In this document: positions 26,229 through 33,880 of the stretch, one piece after another | How positions within the stretch are numbered: position 1 is the stretch's first letter | Layout: each line of letters starts with the position of its first letter | Origin: Pacificispira spongiicola | Lineage (GTDB): Bacteria; Pseudomonadota; Alphaproteobacteria; UBA8366; Aestuariispiraceae | DNA length: 64,000 bases | Assembly: GCF_012926505.1 (NCBI RefSeq) | Contig: NZ_JABBNT010000005.1 | Coordinates: 372,001 to 436,000, forward strand | Direction: 5' to 3' | Made by a program: the position numbers and the translations under genes | The notes under the pieces: generated by a model | What the model was told of the DNA's origin: nothing | The model's input: the letters and a program-made list of their open reading frames with translations, nothing else | Databases searched by the model: none

Positions 26229-27242
26229 TCACTCCAAATCAGCGCGCTTCAGGGAATGACCCTTTGCGATGGGCCCGGCCAGCTTCTTGCCGATAACTGT
26301 GCGATATTCAGCGGACGGAAGTTCCGTCGCCGGTCGCGTATAGATCATATCGCCTTCTTGGAGCACATGTCCGGCGGGCATATCGACCGCCGCGGTCAGC
26401 CCCTTTCGGATCGCCGGTCCGACCCCGTCCTCACACGGTTGCGGGCGCTTTTCGCCCGTCCCCCGCGCCAGCCACACCTTCGGCAAGGTTTCCGCGAGAT
26501 AGGCCAAATCCTGAGGGTCGCAGGACAGTGAATGATCGCGGAAGGTCCGCCCGTGCTTTTGATCGGTGAAATGGACTTCAACGATCCGTGCGCCCAAGGC
26601 AACGGCGGCGATGGACGCTTCCGGCCCCATGACATGGTTCGAATATCCGATGGTGATATCGGGAAACGTCGTTGCCAGTGTCGGAATGGCCAGCAGGTTC
26701 GCCTGTTCCAGCGGCGTCGGATAGGCGGATACGCAATGCAGCACCGCGAGGCGGTTCTTCGCGCCGTCGGTGCCCATTTCCTCAATCGCCCAGCCGACGG
26801 CCAGTTTCACTTCCGCCAGTGTCGCCGTACCGGTCGATAGTATGACGGCTTTGCCCGTCGCCGCCGATTGCCGGATCACGGGTTCGAAATCGATATCGCC
26901 GCTGGCGATTTTGATCGCCTCACATTCGGCGGCCAGGAACGGCACCCAATCTTCGCTGATCGCGGATGAAAAGAAGGCAACGCCGCGCGTTTCTGCAGCT
27001 CTCTTCAAGGTGTGGTGGGCGTCTTCGTCGAGGCCGAAACGGGAAACGCGTTCCAACCGTTCCGCATCGGCGGCGGCAATGAACCGATCCGGGGTATAGC
27101 TTTGGAACTTGACCGCATCCGCCCCGGCCTTCGCCGCCAGTTCGACAAGTTCAACCGCCTTATCCAGACTGCCCTCGTGGTTTACCCCGATTTCGGCGAT
27201 CAAAAGAGGACGCCGGTCCGTATCGACACCGAACAATTTCAT
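26229..27242 (-). CDS. neuB: NeuB-family nonulosonic acid synthase (Neu/Leg/Pse type)
   Basis: The enzyme condenses a hexosamine with phosphoenolpyruvate to give a nine-carbon sialic-acid-like sugar. The 337-residue product has LIAEIGVNHEGSLDKA, ADAVKFQSYTPD, FFSSAISEDWV, AIKIASGDI, VILSTGTAT, VLHCVSAYPTP and GYSNHV in the barrel, and a C-terminal SAF domain (about 280-337). Pseudaminic, legionaminic and neuraminic specificities cannot be separated by eye. It lies upstream of asnB and downstream of maf, whose product is thought to attach such sugars to flagellin. Confidence 0.92.
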   Translation of the reverse strand: MKLFGVDTDRRPLLIAEIGVNHEGSLDKAVELVELAAKAGADAVKFQSYTPDRFIAAADAERLERVSRFGLDEDAHHTLKRAAETRGVAFFSSAISEDWVPFLAAECEAIKIASGDIDFEPVIRQSAATGKAVILSTGTATLAEVKLAVGWAIEEMGTDGAKNRLAVLHCVSAYPTPLEQANLLAIPTLATTFPDITIGYSNHVMGPEASIAAVALGARIVEVHFTDQKHGRTFRDHSLSCDPQDLAYLAETLPKVWLARGTGEKRPQPCEDGVGPAIRKGLTAAVDMPAGHVLQEGDMIYTRPATELPSAEYRTVIGKKLAGPIAKGHSLKRADLE

Positions 27243-27277
27243 GCTACGCCTCCGGTCCCAAAGGGATGACCAACCTG

Positions 27278-29326
27278 TCAGGCGGTTTTCGCCATATCCG
27301 CCTGCGCGTCTTCAACTTCTGTAATCAATTCGTCGATGACGCTGGTCAGGATCGCTTCCATATCGTCCAGGAAGGCCTGCAATTCACCCAGGAACAGGTG
27401 GAAGAGGCGCATAGAGTCTTCCTCCACCACCCGACGGTGCATTCGGAAGTAGATGTTGAACATGGTCATAACCGTGCCGAAGTTGTTCTGCCAGACGACG
27501 GTCATGATGGAATCCAGGGGGGTGCCCGGCACATCCGGCTGAAACAGCTTCCACAGCCGGTCGTAGCTTTCGAACGGGTCCGGTTTGTCGGCCGCTTCTT
27601 CCTTCAAGGATTTGATCGTCTCCCGCGCCTTGTCGTACCAGATATCCGTCTTGCGGCGCAGATCCTTGAAGTTTTCCAGGGAAACGCCCTCACCCTTTGC
27701 GAAATGAGAGATTTCCTTGTCGATCAGGTTGAGCGCGCGATCCCGTTCAGACGGCTCGGCGGTGACATTCACAACGGTCGGCAATTTCGGAATGGCGCCC
27801 GGAATGTCGACACCGTCAGAGCAGTTATAAAGTCGGTACGACGGATAGGACGCGATCAACTTCTGCATGAACAGGCGACTTAGCAGGAAGCCGTCATGGG
27901 TTTTGACCGTACCGCCCAGATTGCCGTCATTGGTGACGCTCATTTGCGTGTTTTCCACCGTCCCTTGGAAGGAGTACATGAACTCCTCGTCCGTGTAATA
28001 GCTGGACGCCTTGGAATGGTGGTAGCCTTCGATCCGGGACCCCAGATCGACGCCGAACATGTAGACTTCCTTGAACGCCATGCCGAAGGCGAAGCGCACG
28101 CCGCCATTCGCCACGGTCGGCACCGCCATATAGACCGGTTCGTCATCGCCCAGATAAAAGCGGCTGGAACACACAGTGTCGCGGTGGAAGAAAATCGCCT
28201 TATCGAAGACAGCCGCCGTCCGCTTGTTCACCGTGGCGGCGGATACCAGTGTAATGCCCGACAGGTCGTGCTGTGACGCAACCCGTTCCAGGATATCCGC
28301 CTGACCAAAGGTGTTTTCCACCTCCACATGGTAATCGGGTCGGATTCCTTGCGACAGCAACACCTTCAAACCGGACCCGCAGGAAATCAGAACCACCTGG
28401 TCGCGGCATTTACGGATCGTGTCGAGCGCCCCGTCGACGGAAGGACCCGCGGCAACGACAAAGGCCGGGCAATATTTCTCCCGGCGCGGTCGGCTTTTCC
28501 ATATCGCATAATCCCGCGCCAGGAAGTTCCTGGTCGCGTTCTGGATCATGATGTTTTCGTCTTCGAAGAAACCACGGTTCGTCCCGATATAGGAAATCTG
28601 TTCGGACAGGCTTCGATGGATTTCCCGAACCAGGTGGGACCGATAATGCGTATAGATCAGCGTGCCATCCAACGTCCCGCCATTGTCGGACCGCAAGGCA
28701 TCGGTCAGCGCGGACGAAACGGATGTCGGGTTGTCGTTGATAATGAAAAAGACACGTCCATTCCGGGATTCCACCAATTCGACCCATTCATGCCACGGAT
28801 GCAGGTGCATCGAATGCCACAGGAATTCCTCGAATTGCTCCACCACGATTAGCGACTGGGCAAGGTGATCATTCAGCAACCGCCCAATATGATCGCCGAT
28901 ACCGACGCCGAGCGATACCGCGAACCCGGTAATGTCGTGCTGACGTCCGGCGGGCAGGCGACGGATGTTATTCACCGTCGCCAATGCCGAAAGACGACGA
29001 ATGGCTACCTTCGACAGCAGTTGTGGGGCGCTGTTGTCGATGGACGGCCAGGAGATATCGATACGATACGGTTCCTTGACGTATACGTCATATTGTTCGT
29101 CGACGAATTTCCGGACCCCCTTGTCGTAAAAAAGCGTGTGCCCGATATCGAGGTTCAGGTCCTGGTCTTCCCCATCTTCACCGTCGACGGAAACGATCTT
29201 CGCAACCGGGGTTTCAATCAGCGCAAGCCGATCGGCCAGCGCTTCATCGTAGCGCCGAATGGCCTCCAGGTTCTTTTCGAACAGGTCTCGCGCCGCAGGG
29301 TCTTCCGTCAAATCGACAATGCTCAT
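27278..29326 (-). CDS. maf: Motility accessory factor Maf (DUF115, flagellin glycosyltransferase)
   Basis: Maf proteins transfer nonulosonic acids to flagellin in Campylobacter, Helicobacter and Magnetospirillum. The 682-residue product holds the MAF_flag10/DUF115 domain at about residues 285-500 (PAFVVAAGPSVDG, LISCGSGLKVLLSQGIRPDYHVEVEN, VANGGVRFAFGMAFKEVYMFGVDLG). It also has an N-terminal domain containing LPAGRQHDITGFAVSLGVGIGDHI and a helical C-terminal region. The start overlaps the stop of the upstream TPR glycosyltransferase by four bases, so the two are translated together. Confidence 0.92.
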   Translation of the reverse strand: MSIVDLTEDPAARDLFEKNLEAIRRYDEALADRLALIETPVAKIVSVDGEDGEDQDLNLDIGHTLFYDKGVRKFVDEQYDVYVKEPYRIDISWPSIDNSAPQLLSKVAIRRLSALATVNNIRRLPAGRQHDITGFAVSLGVGIGDHIGRLLNDHLAQSLIVVEQFEEFLWHSMHLHPWHEWVELVESRNGRVFFIINDNPTSVSSALTDALRSDNGGTLDGTLIYTHYRSHLVREIHRSLSEQISYIGTNRGFFEDENIMIQNATRNFLARDYAIWKSRPRREKYCPAFVVAAGPSVDGALDTIRKCRDQVVLISCGSGLKVLLSQGIRPDYHVEVENTFGQADILERVASQHDLSGITLVSAATVNKRTAAVFDKAIFFHRDTVCSSRFYLGDDEPVYMAVPTVANGGVRFAFGMAFKEVYMFGVDLGSRIEGYHHSKASSYYTDEEFMYSFQGTVENTQMSVTNDGNLGGTVKTHDGFLLSRLFMQKLIASYPSYRLYNCSDGVDIPGAIPKLPTVVNVTAEPSERDRALNLIDKEISHFAKGEGVSLENFKDLRRKTDIWYDKARETIKSLKEEAADKPDPFESYDRLWKLFQPDVPGTPLDSIMTVVWQNNFGTVMTMFNIYFRMHRRVVEEDSMRLFHLFLGELQAFLDDMEAILTSVIDELITEVEDAQADMAKTA

Positions 29327-31296
29327 TTCGTCTCCTCCGACGCCGCTTGCGCGAGCAACCGGTCAAACAGCTCCGCAAAGGCGCGTCCGCGTTCCAATCG
29401 GGGTTCCAGCGACGCGGCCTGTTTGACGGCATCCCGAACCTTTTGTCCCAGGGCGCGCACCGTTTCCGGTTGCTTCAAGTAATCGGAAAGCCGCGTGGCA
29501 TAGTCGGCTTCGGTTTCAACCACGAAATCACCCAGCCCGATGGACGACAGCAAGCTGGTCACAGCGCCGTTGCGGGCAAAGACGGGCCGCTTGGACAATA
29601 CGGGAATTCCCCGCCGAAGGGCGGCGAAGCTGACTTCCAGCGACGGTACCGGGAAGGTATCCAGGACAAGGTCCGTGCCGGACAACAAGCTTTCGAGCGA
29701 CTGCCTTAAATCCACCTTTGTAAAGGCGGCATCATCGATTCCGGCCGCGGCGAGACGTTCCGCCAGGATCGTCGTCGCCGTCGTGTCTTCCGGGTTTTCG
29801 CAACGCAGGACGAATTCCACCGCATCGAGACCTTTGATCGTCCCCGCGATCGTGGCCAAAAACGCTTCCGACAGCCGCGCTGACGGTCCGTCGATCAGGA
29901 TGCGAAGCGGTTCGTCTGCCCCCTTTGCTTCCTGTTCCTCAGCGTCGGCACTGACATAGAGCGGCCAGTTGGACAATCCGCATTCTATCGAACAAACGGT
30001 ATCGTCCGTTCCGGCAAAGCCCGGCAAACCGGGCTCGCCAAGGCATTTGACGCCGACCGATTTTCCGGGAACGAAGCCCGGATCCGCAAAAACCGACAGG
30101 ACGACAGGCGCTGGCTTCAACGCAATCACACCGGGCCGACCGCCCCAATCGAAGCCATCCAAATCGATCAAAACTTGAACTTCATCGTTTCGGATCATTG
30201 TCGACACGGTTTGGTCGTCGACCAGGGAAATGTCCCGCCATCGAATGGCACTGCGACGCAAACGTCGGGTCACCGCGTCTTCGCTCTTGCGGTTCACGTA
30301 GTAATAAATTTCCGCCGCGCGCCCGATGCATTCCTCAATCGTCGACAAGAGAGGCGCATGTCGCGACCCGGCATAGATTGAACCGGACAGGATACCGACC
30401 CGAAACTTGTCGTTTTGGCTGCGCCGCTGGGCGACCAAGGGCGTATCGTTCGAATGAACAGCAACCTTGTCCCAGGCATCGGCCAGCTCCGCCGCGAATT
30501 CAGGAGTCGCGTTGACATCATACCGTGCCAGGGACGGTAGGTATTGCGCGACATCCGGATCGGGCCCCGCATTCTGGATCGCGGTGCTTACAGATGTCCA
30601 GGCGGTGTCCGTCTGACCGATATCGACCTGGCATTTGGCCAGTGTCGCCCAGTTTTCCGGATCGTCCGGTTCGATGGATACGATCGCTTCCGCAGCCTTA
30701 AGCGCATCGCCGTAGAAGTGGCGGCGGCGGCTGGCCTCGACCAGTCCTTTCCAAGGCTCGACAATGCCCGCATCCAATTGAATTGCATCGATAAACGCCT
30801 CGACCGCCTTGTCGGGCTTGTCCATGGCGATCAGGCGATAACCCCAGTCGACCACCGGGTTTTCTTCCGCGGCCATCAGCAATTTTCCGAAAGATTCCAA
30901 CCAGCTTGGAACCAGTGCGTATTCCGGGTAGCCGAGCTTCAACGCGGTCGCGAGTTTCGCGTAGTATACCGCTTCCGTCCGTTTACCGACGGCAGCCAGG
31001 ATTGTGGCCAGAACTTCCGCATGTTCATACGCGCTCGGCGCCTGTTCGTGAGCCGCTTCCAGCAATTGTATGGCGGGCACAGGACGCCCCATGCGTGTCA
31101 CGGCCAGCGCCAACAAATGTTGAACCAAAGGCGATGCACCGTCACGGTCGCGCAGTTTTTGAATTTCGCCGAGAGCTTCTTCGGTTTCCAGCGCGGTCAG
31201 ATGGGTCAGGACGCGGTGCACACCGCTGTCGCCGAGCGACATGCCAAGGCCGAGATTTCCAAGGTCTAGATCGAAAGAAAAGCTGTCGTCGGACAT
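29323..31296 (-). CDS. TPR-containing GT41-like glycosyltransferase (FlmG-like)
   Basis: A 657-residue protein with TPR-like helices in the N-terminal half (repeats near residues 45-110 and 160-265) and a GT-B catalytic half like O-GlcNAc transferase/SPY (FRVGILSGSIYAGSRHAPLL near 297, DLDGFDWGGRPGVIALKPAPVV, and DLVLDTFPVPSLEVSFAALRRGIPVLS near the end). TPR-GT proteins of this plan (FlmG of Caulobacter) glycosylate flagellins. ATG at 31296 follows GGAAAG; the upstream TTG is less likely. It heads the eight-gene operon behind a sigma-54-like promoter and overlaps maf. Confidence 0.82.
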   Translation of the reverse strand: MSDDSFSFDLDLGNLGLGMSLGDSGVHRVLTHLTALETEEALGEIQKLRDRDGASPLVQHLLALAVTRMGRPVPAIQLLEAAHEQAPSAYEHAEVLATILAAVGKRTEAVYYAKLATALKLGYPEYALVPSWLESFGKLLMAAEENPVVDWGYRLIAMDKPDKAVEAFIDAIQLDAGIVEPWKGLVEASRRRHFYGDALKAAEAIVSIEPDDPENWATLAKCQVDIGQTDTAWTSVSTAIQNAGPDPDVAQYLPSLARYDVNATPEFAAELADAWDKVAVHSNDTPLVAQRRSQNDKFRVGILSGSIYAGSRHAPLLSTIEECIGRAAEIYYYVNRKSEDAVTRRLRRSAIRWRDISLVDDQTVSTMIRNDEVQVLIDLDGFDWGGRPGVIALKPAPVVLSVFADPGFVPGKSVGVKCLGEPGLPGFAGTDDTVCSIECGLSNWPLYVSADAEEQEAKGADEPLRILIDGPSARLSEAFLATIAGTIKGLDAVEFVLRCENPEDTTATTILAERLAAAGIDDAAFTKVDLRQSLESLLSGTDLVLDTFPVPSLEVSFAALRRGIPVLSKRPVFARNGAVTSLLSSIGLGDFVVETEADYATRLSDYLKQPETVRALGQKVRDAVKQAASLEPRLERGRAFAELFDRLLAQAASEETK

Positions 31297-31366
31297 ATTC
31301 AATTACTTTCCGTTTTCTCCGACACTTACGGAGTATCCCGAATTCGTTGGCCACCCTATTCAGGTA

Positions 31367-31382
31367 TGCAGGAAAAGTGCCG
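31367..31382 (-). promoter_or_regulatory. Probable sigma-54 promoter of the glycosylation operon
   Basis: On the minus strand CGGCACT-TTTC-CTGCA keeps GG and GC ten bases apart; it deviates from consensus at three outer positions. The TPR-glycosyltransferase start is about 70 bases downstream. Confidence 0.55.
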
Positions 31383-31461
31383 CGATTCGAAGGAAATCCA
31401 AATTTTTCCTTGAGCGTACGCGCCGCCCGGACATCACCGGAGCAAAAATGAAGCCGAAACG

Positions 31462-31493
31462 CAAACCGGGAGATCCCATACAGGATCTCCCGG
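31462..31493 (-). terminator. Rho-independent terminator after flagellin 1
   Basis: On the minus strand a CCGGGAGATCC / GGATCTCCCGG hairpin with a short loop is followed by TTTGCGTTT. It lies about 37 bases past the flagellin stop. Confidence 0.75.
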
Positions 31494-31529
31494 CGCTTTA
31501 ACCTCAGTCCTAGGACAGGGTCACTGGGC

Positions 31530-32489
31530 TTACTGGAGAAGCGCCAGGATCGCCTGCTGCTGCTGGCCGGCGATGGACAGCGACTGAATGCCCAACTGCT
31601 GGCGAGTCTGAAGGGCAACCAAGTTGGCGCCTTCTTCGTTCAGATCGGCCAGGGTCAGCTTGTCGGAGCCGGTTTCCAGCGTGTTGACGTAGGTCGACGT
31701 GAAGTCCACGCGGGTCTGCAGGATCGCGACGTTGGTACCCAGTTCGGCGGAGACCGAACGCACCCGGCTGATCGCCGAGTCCAGGTTGGTCACGATGGTG
31801 TCGACAACTTCCAGATAGGTATTGTTCGTACCGATGTCGGAGAAGCTGTTGAAGCTAACCGCCGTGTCCGCCGCAATACCGGTCGTGGTCAGGGCCGACA
31901 GACCGATGAAGGAGTCGGCGGCACCGAAGGCACCGGCCGCGATGGCCGTGTTGACGCCGGTGAACAGACCGCGGGTCCCCGTGGCCGTCTTCGATGTGGC
32001 GTTCAGGTCGAAACCATCGACCGTCAGGCGGGACGCCGTCCGGGTCGAGAAGGCGATGTCCAGCTCCGCACCGGTGTTGTTCAGCAGGTTCAGGCCCTGG
32101 TAGCTCGCGTCTTCGATCAGCTGCGAGATCTGGTTGCCGAGTTCGTTGAACTGCGTGGTGGAGGAAGCACGTTCCGTCGCGGTCTGCGTCTTCGCGGCCT
32201 GGGCGACACCTTTCATCTGCTTGAGCAGGGAATCGATGCTTTCCAGCGCGTCGAGAGCGGCGGTAATGGAGGAAATACCCTGGTCGATCGTATCTTTACG
32301 TTCGGTGAAATCCGACGCCCGGTCATTCAGCGACTTCGCCTGGAAGAACGAGACGGCGTTATCAACGACGCTATTGACTTTCTTACCGGTGGTCAGACGG
32401 TTCTGAGTCCGATCGGAAAGATCAGCGACATTTTGCAGGGTGAGAAGAGCACTGCGCTGCGCGCCAGTGAGGGTAATCGAGGAAGCCAT
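31530..32489 (-). CDS. fliC: Flagellin 1
   Basis: Filament subunit, 319 residues. The N-terminal D0/D1 region (about residues 1-140: ITLTGAQRSALLTLQN, LTTGKKVNSVVDNAVSFFQAKSL) and the C-terminal D1/D0 region (RSVSAELGTNVAILQTR, QQLGIQSLSIAGQQQQAILALLQ) are standard. The middle part is short and rich in Thr, Ser and Ala, and contains no cysteine. It differs from flagellin 2 at 24 positions by manual count. Its upstream region holds a -35/-10 type promoter, unlike flagellin 2. Glycosylation on surface Ser/Thr is likely given the neighbouring operon. Confidence 0.96.
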   Translation of the reverse strand: MASSITLTGAQRSALLTLQNVADLSDRTQNRLTTGKKVNSVVDNAVSFFQAKSLNDRASDFTERKDTIDQGISSITAALDALESIDSLLKQMKGVAQAAKTQTATERASSTTQFNELGNQISQLIEDASYQGLNLLNNTGAELDIAFSTRTASRLTVDGFDLNATSKTATGTRGLFTGVNTAIAAGAFGAADSFIGLSALTTTGIAADTAVSFNSFSDIGTNNTYLEVVDTIVTNLDSAISRVRSVSAELGTNVAILQTRVDFTSTYVNTLETGSDKLTLADLNEEGANLVALQTRQQLGIQSLSIAGQQQQAILALLQ

Positions 32490-32566
32490 GGCTCAAGTCC
32501 TTTCTGGATTGCCAAGTATGTAAAACCACTTCTGTGGCTTGAACGAATTTTTCCGTTCGTTCTTGG

Positions 32567-32595
32567 CTTATACGCGTGCGCAAAGAAGGAGTCAA
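32567..32595 (-). promoter_or_regulatory. Sigma-70-like promoter of flagellin 1
   Basis: On the minus strand TTGACT is separated by 17 bases from TATAAG, close to the housekeeping consensus, with the start codon about 78 bases past the -10. No -24/-12 pair was found in this gap. Confidence 0.65.
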
Positions 32596-32617
32596 TAGGT
32601 TTTTCGTCTCTCTCGAC

Positions 32618-32629
32618 CGCCCCCTAAAA
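32618..32629 (-). repeat. Shared 12-base box TTTTAGGGGGCG upstream of flagellin 1
   Basis: The identical 12 bases occur upstream of flagellin 2 (33765-33776). Here the box lies 22 bases upstream of the -35 element. It could be a regulator site or a remnant of the gene duplication; flanking bases are otherwise different, which favours a functional site. Confidence 0.5.
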
Positions 32630-32685
32630 CAGCCAAGAACGCCCGATTTTTGCGCGAGAAAAGGCCTACTTCGAAATTTCGGGTA

Positions 32686-32720
32686 CAAAAAACCCCGGCG
32701 CGACGATGCGGCCGGGGTTT
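32686..32720 (-). terminator. Rho-independent terminator after flagellin 2
   Basis: On the minus strand an AACCCCGGC / GCCGGGGTT hairpin runs into TTTTTT, about 20 bases past the flagellin 2 stop. The two flagellins are therefore transcribed separately. Confidence 0.87.
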
Positions 32721-32740
32721 CCGTTGGAACGATTGCGCCG

Positions 32741-33700
32741 TTACTGAAGCAGCGTGAGGATCGCCTGTTGCTGCTGACCGGCGATAGACAGAGATTGAAT
32801 GCCCAACTGTTGACGAGTCTGAAGGGCAACCAGGTTGGCCCCTTCTTCGTTCAGGTCGGCCAGGGTCAATTTGTCGGAACCGGTGTCCAGCGTGTTCACA
32901 TATGCGGACGTGAAATCGAGGCGAGTCTGCAAGATCGCAACGTTGGTACCCAGTTCGGCGGAGACCGAACGCACCCGGCTGATCGCCGAGTCCAGTTTGG
33001 TAACGATGGCGTCGACGACCTCAAGATAGGTGTTATTCGTGCCGATAGCGGAGAAACTGGCAAAACTGACCGCCGTGTCCGCCGCGATACCGGTCGTGGT
33101 CAGCGCCGACAGACCGATGAAGGAATTGTTGGCCCCGAAGGCACCGGCGGCAATCGCCGTATTGACGCCGGTGAACAGACCGCGGGTTCCCGTGGCCGTC
33201 TTCGACGTGGCGTTCAGATCGAACCCTTCCACCGTCAGGCGCGACGCCGTCCGGGTCGAGAAGGCGATATCCAGCTCCGACCCCGTGTTGCTCAACAGGT
33301 TCAGGCCCTGATAGCTCGCATCTTCGACCAATTGCGAAATCTGGTTGCCGAGTTCGTTGAACTGCGTGGTCGAGGAAACACGTTCCGAGCCGGTCTGCGT
33401 CTTCGCGGCCTGCGCAACCCCCTTCATCTGCTTCAACAACGCATCGATGCTTTCCAGCGCGTCGAGAGCAGCTGTAATAGAGGAGATGCCCTGGTCGATC
33501 TGGTCCTTTCGGTCGGTGAAGTCCGACGCCCGGTCGGTCAGTGATTTCGCCTGAAAGAAGGAGACGGCGTTGTCGACGACATTGTTGACCTTTTTGCCGG
33601 TTGTCAGCCGGTTCTGCGTCCGGTCGGAAAGATCCGCCACATTCTGAAGTGTCAAAAGCGCGTTGCGCTGTGCCCCGGTCAGAGTGATGGAATTAGCCAT
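32741..33700 (-). CDS. fliC: Flagellin 2
   Basis: Second filament subunit, 319 residues, the same length as flagellin 1 and about 92% identical by manual count, with differences spread over the whole protein. The N-terminal (ITLTGAQRNALLTLQNVADLSDR) and C-terminal (SLSIAGQQQQAILTLLQ) helices are complete, so the gene looks functional. It lies behind a -24/-12 promoter and is separated from flagellin 1 by a terminator. The DNA differs at many third positions, so the duplication is not very recent. Confidence 0.96.
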   Translation of the reverse strand: MANSITLTGAQRNALLTLQNVADLSDRTQNRLTTGKKVNNVVDNAVSFFQAKSLTDRASDFTDRKDQIDQGISSITAALDALESIDALLKQMKGVAQAAKTQTGSERVSSTTQFNELGNQISQLVEDASYQGLNLLSNTGSELDIAFSTRTASRLTVEGFDLNATSKTATGTRGLFTGVNTAIAAGAFGANNSFIGLSALTTTGIAADTAVSFASFSAIGTNNTYLEVVDAIVTKLDSAISRVRSVSAELGTNVAILQTRLDFTSAYVNTLDTGSDKLTLADLNEEGANLVALQTRQQLGIQSLSIAGQQQQAILTLLQ

Positions 33701-33739
33701 ACCTAAAAGCCTCCGATTACATTCATTCGACCCCGCCTA

Positions 33740-33755
33740 TGCAAACATTGGGCCG
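33740..33755 (-). promoter_or_regulatory. Sigma-54 (-24/-12) promoter of flagellin 2
   Basis: On the minus strand CGGCCCA-ATGT-TTGCA has GG and GC ten bases apart and a perfect TTGCA -12 half; the start codon is about 40 bases downstream. Confidence 0.65.
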
Positions 33756-33764
33756 AACGGCATA

Positions 33765-33776
33765 CGCCCCCTAAAA
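33765..33776 (-). repeat. Shared 12-base box TTTTAGGGGGCG upstream of flagellin 2
   Basis: Identical to the box at 32618-32629; here it lies 9 bases upstream of the -24 element. Confidence 0.5.
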
Positions 33777-33880
33777 ATTACGTCATGCAAGACTACAGGG
33801 AATCTGTCATTAGCAGCAATAAAATTAGGAAAACCGCGCACATTCGACGCAAAGATGATCAAAAGGCACATTCAGGCACG

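Noticed and set aside
29969-31451. Several plus-strand frames opposite the TPR glycosyltransferase
   Set aside because: No motif, poor starts, and coding periodicity follows the minus-strand gene.
31530-33700. Two-kilobase direct repeat that might suggest a mobile element
   Set aside because: It is the pair of flagellin paralogues. No terminal inverted repeats or transposase are present, and the intergenic sequences differ.
33749-33784. Sigma-28-like pattern TAAT-N15-GCCGTTCG upstream of flagellin 2
   Set aside because: Three or more mismatches in the key positions, and a better -24/-12 match lies in the same place.
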